Part shown: positions 7,501 through 10,588 of the stretch, piece by piece
How the letters are laid out: the number at the start of each line of letters is the position of its first letter
How positions within the stretch are numbered: position 1 is the first letter of the stretch
DNA from: CAZBYL01 sp964496275
GTDB lineage: Bacteria > Synergistota > Synergistia > Synergistales > Synergistaceae
NCBI GenBank assembly: GCA_964496275.1
Contig: CAZBYL010000063.1
Coordinates: 1-10,588, forward strand
Reading direction: 5' to 3'
Length of the DNA: 10,588 nt
Program-made: the position numbers and the translations under genes
The notes under the pieces: generated by a model
Told to the model about the DNA's origin: nothing
Databases searched by the model: none
What the model saw: the letters and a program-made list of their open reading frames with translations, nothing else

Positions 7501-9856
7501 CTTCCTGCGGCATAGAAATTCCAAGCATAACCTTCCTCGGATACCAGGGAATCACAGCCGTCTTATACACCCAACGGCCGCCCTCCTCCATAACTCCGCC
7601 GCGAAGAGAAATCTCCGCCATCGAAGGCGCGCTCAAACTTCTCACAAGCACCGCGCCCTCGCTCCGTCCGTTCTTATCCAGCTTACCGTCATCCGCAAAG
7701 AAACTCACCGGCTGAAACTCAGCCTCCACATCCGTAAACGAAAAGCCCTTCCAATCCTTATGAGCAAACTCCTTCTCGCTCACGGTGAGGCTCACCTCGC
7801 GCGGCAAATTCGGCGCGGGGCTCCCGAAGGCATACTTCGCGAAGATGGAATAATCCAGCTCATCCTCGCCTATTATCTGCTTCTGCACCGCCGTGGTCTC
7901 CACAAAAAGCCTCGGCGCGGCAAACTCCTCCACATAAAACTCCTTAAAACCCGCCTGATTCAGATCGCCTGCCGAAGAAGTCACCGATGCAGTCCAAGCC
8001 CCCGTAGGCGCGTCCTGCGGAATACTTATCACGGCGTTCAAAACTCCCTCGGGAGAGAGCTTCACCGCCTGCTTCTGGTGAATACGCCCCGTGGACGTAT
8101 ATACAGTCAAAAACGCGGGAAAAGGCTTTGGAGCCTTGCCCTTAACATCTCGGAGAACGGCGCGGAAGGGAATCTTCTCACCGGGACGGAAAATATCGCG
8201 CGGCATATAGCAAAAAGCCGAATACCCGCGGCTCACCCAAGCCTCGCCCTCCGTATCAATCTCGCTCCGACCGCCGAAAAGCCCGTTATCCAGACGGATA
8301 AATGCGACATCACCGCCATTCTTCACAGTCGCGAGAACGGGATTCTCATCGGAATCGAGAGAGACCTCGGCGACTCCCTCCTTATCGCTCTTTCCCTCAG
8401 CCACAGGCTGATTTGCCCAGCTCCAGAAAGTGACGGACGCGCCCGACACCGGACGCCCGTCATGAATGGAATTCACGCGAACCACGGCGGAACCCTGACC
8501 GCTCTTTACGGTCACGCCCAAATCCGTAACATTTATAACCTGCCTATCCTCCGCCCACTCATTCCCCTCGCCGTCGCTCTGGGCCACCACAAGAAAAACG
8601 CCCTTATCCGAACCGATAAGCGGCTTCAAATCAAGCGCGCTCCGCACGGCCTTATTGCGCACGCTCCGCACCTTATAATTCTTATCCGCCTTTATCGCGG
8701 AAAGATCCAAAGGATACTCAGCCCACGAACTTCTCATACCGATGGGAATATTATTCTCATAAAGCTTCCAGACAATAACATGCAGACGGTCCAAATTCAC
8801 CGTCTCAACAGGCAGCAGCAGCCCGGACTCCGGAGTCAGCACACGCCCGGGCGCGGCAAGCTTAACGGCGGCATTCTTCTCCGGAAAAATAAAAGAACGG
8901 CTCCATGCAGCGGCAAGAGCCTTGCCCGAAATAGCGGGAAAACCACGGCGCAAAGTGACAGTCACCCTGTCCTGCGGGGCAAAATTACCCGTAATCGCAA
9001 GCCCGCGCTCACGCGGCTCCACACTGTAAGCCAACTTGGGCGACACCTCGATAAAAGCGGCCGCACGCGCAAAATCCACAGGCGCGGCAGTCTCTATATA
9101 AATCTCACCGTTGCCGATATTCGACAAAGCGTTGGAATCCAAAACACTCATGGCGGAACTCTTGGCGAGCTTCAAAGAAACAGACTTCTCAAGCCCCAAA
9201 GGCCCCGACTCCGACGGCAGCCCGCGCTCAAGCTTCAAACGGACGGAATCCGTCTCACCAGCACGAACAGAGACACGCACCTTGCGCGAAACAGGAGACT
9301 GAACCACCTTATAATCCAATGCGCGCCCGCCGTTATCCTTAACATCTATATACCCGCGAAGCCTCGAAGGCGAAACAGGCAGAGAAAACTCAAGCTCAAA
9401 AACAACCTCCTGAGCCTCCGCATCAAAATTCACCTGACGCGCCCCCGCAAAAGCAAGCGGAGCGGTATGAAACTCAAAACTCTGACGCCCCGTAAAAAGC
9501 TTCATATCAACATCGCTCAATCCGGCGCGGACAGACGCGGTGTAAGAAGTGGCGGGAGACAAAAGCCCCGCCTTCGGATAAAAAACAAAAGTCCGCTCGT
9601 CACGCCACTTCCCGTTTCCCGCAACAGGCGGAGAAAAAACAAACGGCAGCTCAGAAGCGGAAAGCTCCGCCCCAACCCTATCCGCCGCAACAACAGGCTT
9701 CGTAAAGACAGCGACAACCTCCGCCCTCCCCGACACAAGCCCCTCCGGCGAAAAACTCTTTACGGCAAAATCCCGATCCCCAACCGCCGCAACCGCAGCA
9801 AAGGCAAGGGCAAAGACAAACAAAAACACCCAAACAGCGACATTCCTGCACCTCAT
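4535..9856 (-). CDS. yfhM: Bacterial alpha-2-macroglobulin with thioester motif
   Basis: This 1773-residue exported protein is predicted to act in the periplasm as a broad protease trap: cleavage of a bait region triggers a shape change and the thioester bonds covalently to the attacker. The start is ATG 9856, with GGGAGG 9 nt upstream; the in-frame TTG at 9865 touches the GGGAGG and is unlikely. Residues 1-25 are a signal peptide. There is no Cys in a lipobox, unlike the lipoprotein YfhM of E. coli. Many macroglobulin domains follow, with YMPRDIFRPGEKI near 549 and FYVEEFAAPRL near 640. RLGVETYDLYNALI near 1054 and VPEFAGRARLIAVAVTED near 1130 belong to the A2M domain. The thioester site PHGCLEQTTS (Cys1318, Gln1321) is intact and opens the helical thioester domain (to about 1575). 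The C-terminus (SLRAVTEGKFTVP...AECMYDP) is the usual final domain. pbpC follows 201 bp downstream. Confidence 0.95.
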   Translation of the reverse strand: MRCRNVAVWVFLFVFALAFAAVAAVGDRDFAVKSFSPEGLVSGRAEVVAVFTKPVVAADRVGAELSASELPFVFSPPVAGNGKWRDERTFVFYPKAGLLSPATSYTASVRAGLSDVDMKLFTGRQSFEFHTAPLAFAGARQVNFDAEAQEVVFELEFSLPVSPSRLRGYIDVKDNGGRALDYKVVQSPVSRKVRVSVRAGETDSVRLKLERGLPSESGPLGLEKSVSLKLAKSSAMSVLDSNALSNIGNGEIYIETAAPVDFARAAAFIEVSPKLAYSVEPRERGLAITGNFAPQDRVTVTLRRGFPAISGKALAAAWSRSFIFPEKNAAVKLAAPGRVLTPESGLLLPVETVNLDRLHVIVWKLYENNIPIGMRSSWAEYPLDLSAIKADKNYKVRSVRNKAVRSALDLKPLIGSDKGVFLVVAQSDGEGNEWAEDRQVINVTDLGVTVKSGQGSAVVRVNSIHDGRPVSGASVTFWSWANQPVAEGKSDKEGVAEVSLDSDENPVLATVKNGGDVAFIRLDNGLFGGRSEIDTEGEAWVSRGYSAFCYMPRDIFRPGEKIPFRAVLRDVKGKAPKPFPAFLTVYTSTGRIHQKQAVKLSPEGVLNAVISIPQDAPTGAWTASVTSSAGDLNQAGFKEFYVEEFAAPRLFVETTAVQKQIIGEDELDYSIFAKYAFGSPAPNLPREVSLTVSEKEFAHKDWKGFSFTDVEAEFQPVSFFADDGKLDKNGRSEGAVLVRSLSAPSMAEISLRGGVMEEGGRWVYKTAVIPWYPRKVMLGISMPQEAEPGAKTNFTVGLAGVDGKPAAAKSVKFSFFRVVERAVKYETGDGSKSRVQEELLPKEKGTLSLTGGRASGVFTPSEGGKYLLRAEDTATGAKASKWIYVYGGSGETGSVLPDTIKITTDKKIYRVGESAKVKVSAPFSGSLMLNIETYKVVSRKVVQMKGKETELSVKITEDMLPNGWITAHAVRGQKDGGSSRAYGAALLAVDNRDSKLNVEIRDFGRIMPGKNDFSLTVKNSKGSGAAANITVMLTDEAILGLTDYETPDPWKFFTAKKRLGVETYDLYNALIAPESKKTPLLIAGGGAPDSMAMKNSSLNPVQAKRFKMLSLAKTVRSDASGKCDFSFVVPEFAGRARLIAVAVTEDKSGSASRPVDINRDIVTEPSLPRILAPNDEISVPCQIFNKKSKADSVSLKIETKGPLKLIGKSEYRADIAPGKSVFFPLAFKAEGAGKADVTYITSWSGGTQKSNIEIAVRPAAPRASKSGYYVVKPGEKLAMNIPSGWYSGTFGGTVLLSAMPSVGMSELASYLITYPHGCLEQTTSSAWPLLVGQDIARAADPALANDKAVRASLMKRLEKIYALQNYDGGFVSWQGESWSEPFDSIYAAHLLTEAQRAGIRVPGETMKQAMTYVRRLLSVSPENPNNEEQWRETLTRRAYACYVLALAKDAPLGWMESIRDKSGSLDSSGRLYLASAYAAAGQKKEASAILGKKLEILKKVPGGTNNYDSDIRNAGLALLAYCHIDPKGADAVSAAVSLTEKLKHVKYYNTQEAGISMLALSKYFRAAQMPAEPKGTLTADGKNIGAVDAKNPKAAPYIKKAGTVTAENSGKSQLFAAWSVHGVPAVPVKNSDSGVEVRVSLSDRNGRAAGEKIKRGTALTASITVKPKAGALKEVVVVMPLAAGLEIEKASYTAQNRGNDEDMAESANIRAEARDDRLILYINRLEKPIVWRASLRAVTEGKFTVPQTSAECMYDPAVSSLTGGGKMEITREK

Positions 9857-9888
9857 CCCGCTCAACCTCCCAGCATCATAATACTTAG

Positions 9889-9916
9889 ATTATAAATGGA
9901 AACGAAAAGTAATAAA
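9889..9916 (-). promoter_or_regulatory. Probable promoter of the macroglobulin gene
   Basis: A perfect TATAAT reads on the minus strand at 9894-9889, about 33 bp before the ATG. The best -35 candidate, TTTATT (9916-9911) at 16 bp spacing, is weak. The site is the natural place for the promoter of the macroglobulin-pbpC unit. Confidence 0.5.
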
Positions 9917-9950
9917 GCGCGTAATACTCGGATTTAGAGAACAATAGACA

Positions 9951-10052
9951 AGGGGCAGGGGCGGTGGGGCGTTGAACAGTGGTTGAACGATGGTTGAACG
10001 ATTGTTGAACGATTGTTGAACGATTGTTAGGGGCAAGGGCGGTGGGGCGTTG
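9951..10052. repeat. 11-bp tandem array enclosed by a 24-bp direct repeat
   Basis: Five 11-bp units of GTTGAACGATT type run from 9971 to 10025. The last three are identical; the first two differ at one to three positions. The array is flanked by two 24-bp copies (9951-9974 and 10029-10052, one mismatch) of a G-rich word beginning AGGGGCA and ending GGTGGGGCGTTG. The second copy leads within about 15 bp into copy B of the 115-bp unit. No coding function is apparent. Confidence 0.85.
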
Positions 10053-10066
10053 GCAAGGGCAGAGCG

Positions 10067-10180
10067 CCGGCCTGTAAAAATTGGACACTTGGGGAATATT
10101 CTTGTTCTCGAATATTTTGTAAACTGAACAAATTCAAAAGACTACAGTCAAAAAGAAAACTTGCAGTATGTAAAATGTTC
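10067..10180 (+). repeat. ~115-bp dispersed unit, copy B
   Basis: This is the second copy of the unit seen at 1324-1441, beginning GCCGGCCTGTAAAAATTGGA. It is more diverged near its start (CACTTGGGG in place of CACGTCGG). It keeps the AAACTGAACAAATTC core and the AAACTTGCAGTA word shared with copy C. As in copy A, it runs straight into a forward two-hairpin element starting TTAAAGCC. Confidence 0.85.
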
Positions 10181-10246
10181 TTAAAGCCTTCCCCCTTTGT
10201 GGGGAAGGTGGCAGAGCATGCTTTTGCTCTGACGGATGAGGGGTGC
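10181..10246 (+). repeat. Two-hairpin dispersed repeat element, forward copy 2
   Basis: This 66-bp element has hairpin 1 CCTTCCCC/GGGGAAGG with a 6-nt loop, then GTGGC, then hairpin 2 AGAGCA/TGCTCT, and ends GACGGATGAGGGGTGC. It is the reverse complement of 10319-10386 apart from the stem of hairpin 2, so the two arms could form one long cruciform across the TTTTGGG array. Confidence 0.85.
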
Positions 10247-10287
10247 TTTTGGGTTTTGGGTTTTGGGTTTTGGGTTTTGGGTTTTGG
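10247..10287 (+). repeat. TTTTGGG heptamer array with G-quadruplex potential
   Basis: There are five perfect TTTTGGG units and a partial sixth (TTTTGG). Five GGG tracts 4 nt apart meet the usual criteria for an intramolecular G-quadruplex on the plus strand. The array lies in the loop between the two inverted elements. Short frames that cross it are artefacts of the 7-bp period. Confidence 0.9.
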
Positions 10288-10318
10288 TAAAGCTACAAAA
10301 CCTAGACCAAGGTCAAGA

Positions 10319-10386
10319 GCACCCCTCATCCGTCTGCGGAAGAACCGTCCGCAGCCACCTTCCCCACAAAGGGGGGAAGGCTTTAA
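10319..10386 (-). repeat. Two-hairpin dispersed repeat element, inverted copy 2
   Basis: Read on the minus strand this is TTAAAGCCTTCCCC..., with hairpin 1 followed by hairpin 2 of stem TGCGGA/TCCGCA, ending GATGAGGGGTGC. It closely matches the inverted copy at 1193-1320 without that copy's insertion. As at locus 1, it is followed within 5 bp by ACCGGCCTGTATAAATTGGA of the 115-bp unit. Confidence 0.85.
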
Positions 10387-10390
10387 GAGC

Positions 10391-10494
10391 ACCGGCCTGT
10401 ATAAATTGGACACGTCGGGACTATTCTTGTTCTTGAATGTTTTATAAACTTAACAAATTCAAAAAAACTACAGTCGAAAAGAAAACTTGCAGTA
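10391..10494 (+). repeat. ~115-bp dispersed unit, copy C
   Basis: This is the third copy of the unit. Its first 28 bp (ACCGGCCTGTATAAATTGGA onwards) are identical to copy A. Unlike A and B it does not run into a forward TTAAAGCC element; the match stops near AACTTGCAGTA, and unrelated sequence follows to the IS-like end at 10538. Confidence 0.85.
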
Positions 10495-10537
10495 CTGCAG
10501 CGGCTTTGCCCCTTCTCTCCGTCTGCCCGCTATGCCC

Positions 10538-10588
10538 TGTAGTGCACCCCCTAAAGTAGACATCATAAATAACCAAACTATCTACCTA
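10538..10588. mobile_element. Probable terminus of an IS3-family insertion sequence (cut by the window edge)
   Basis: TGTAGTGCACCCCCTAAAGT, then AGACA, has the TG start and the GCACCCC-CTAAAGTAGACA wording typical of IS150-group IS3-family terminal inverted repeats. The remaining 26 bp are AT-rich with no start codon yet, as expected between a left end and orfA. The transposase and the other end lie outside the window, so family and orientation rest on the terminus alone. Confidence 0.6.

Noticed and set aside
7760..9895. 711-codon plus-strand open frame
   Set aside because: It lies antisense to the macroglobulin gene, is rich in Arg, His, Leu and Pro without any recognisable domain, and comes from the biased composition of the 5' part of the real gene.
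10247..10287. Telomere-like sequence
   Set aside because: G3T4 resembles eukaryotic telomere repeats, but it is short, internal and enclosed by bacterial dispersed repeats.
10027..10447. Open frames on both strands through the right-hand repeats
   Set aside because: They are generated by the TTTTGGG array and the inverted elements; the peptide repeats simply mirror the 7-bp period.
9951..10494. CRISPR array
   Set aside because: The 11-bp units are contiguous with no spacers, the other repeats are inverted or widely spaced, and no cas gene is present.

Overview
The window looks like chromosomal DNA of a diderm (two-membrane), probably gut-associated bacterium. It pairs a periplasmic alpha-2-macroglobulin with penicillin-binding protein 1C, and it carries a beta-helix surface-type protein. 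The wording of that protein's N-terminus ('KVYGGFKGDET') and the CCTTCCCC/GGGGAAGG dispersed repeats fit Synergistota, or possibly Negativicutes. This placement is an impression from family resemblance and was not tested.

Layout, left to right. (1) 1-909, minus strand: the 5' part of a right-handed beta-helix repeat protein that runs off the left edge. (2) 910-1586: a gene-poor stretch with a low-complexity tract, then a composite dispersed repeat (inverted copy of a two-hairpin element, a ~115-bp unit, forward copy of the two-hairpin element), then a promoter framed by a 16-bp inverted repeat. (3) 1587-1853, plus strand: a RelB/DinJ-family antitoxin followed by a good intrinsic terminator, with no toxin gene beside it. 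(4) 2036-4333, minus strand: pbpC (PBP1C). (5) 4334-4534: an intergenic spacer with two hairpins. (6) 4535-9856, minus strand: a 1773-residue alpha-2-macroglobulin with an intact CLEQ thioester motif. (7) 9857-10588: no gene, but dense repeats: an 11-bp tandem array inside a direct repeat, two more copies of the ~115-bp unit, a pair of inverted two-hairpin elements around a TTTTGGG array, and at the right edge what looks like the terminus of an IS3-family insertion sequence.

The macroglobulin is transcribed towards pbpC, the same order as E. coli yfhM-pbpC. In the accepted model the thioester protein traps attacking proteases in the periplasm, and PBP1C is proposed to repair the peptidoglycan where the envelope was breached. 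The antitoxin is a separate unit that converges on pbpC.

I see no convincing new multi-gene system. The most unusual material is the repeat architecture on both sides of the antitoxin-pbpC-macroglobulin segment. Its copies keep the same modular order, and their hairpin stems differ in sequence but stay paired, which suggests a structured mobile or RNA-forming element.
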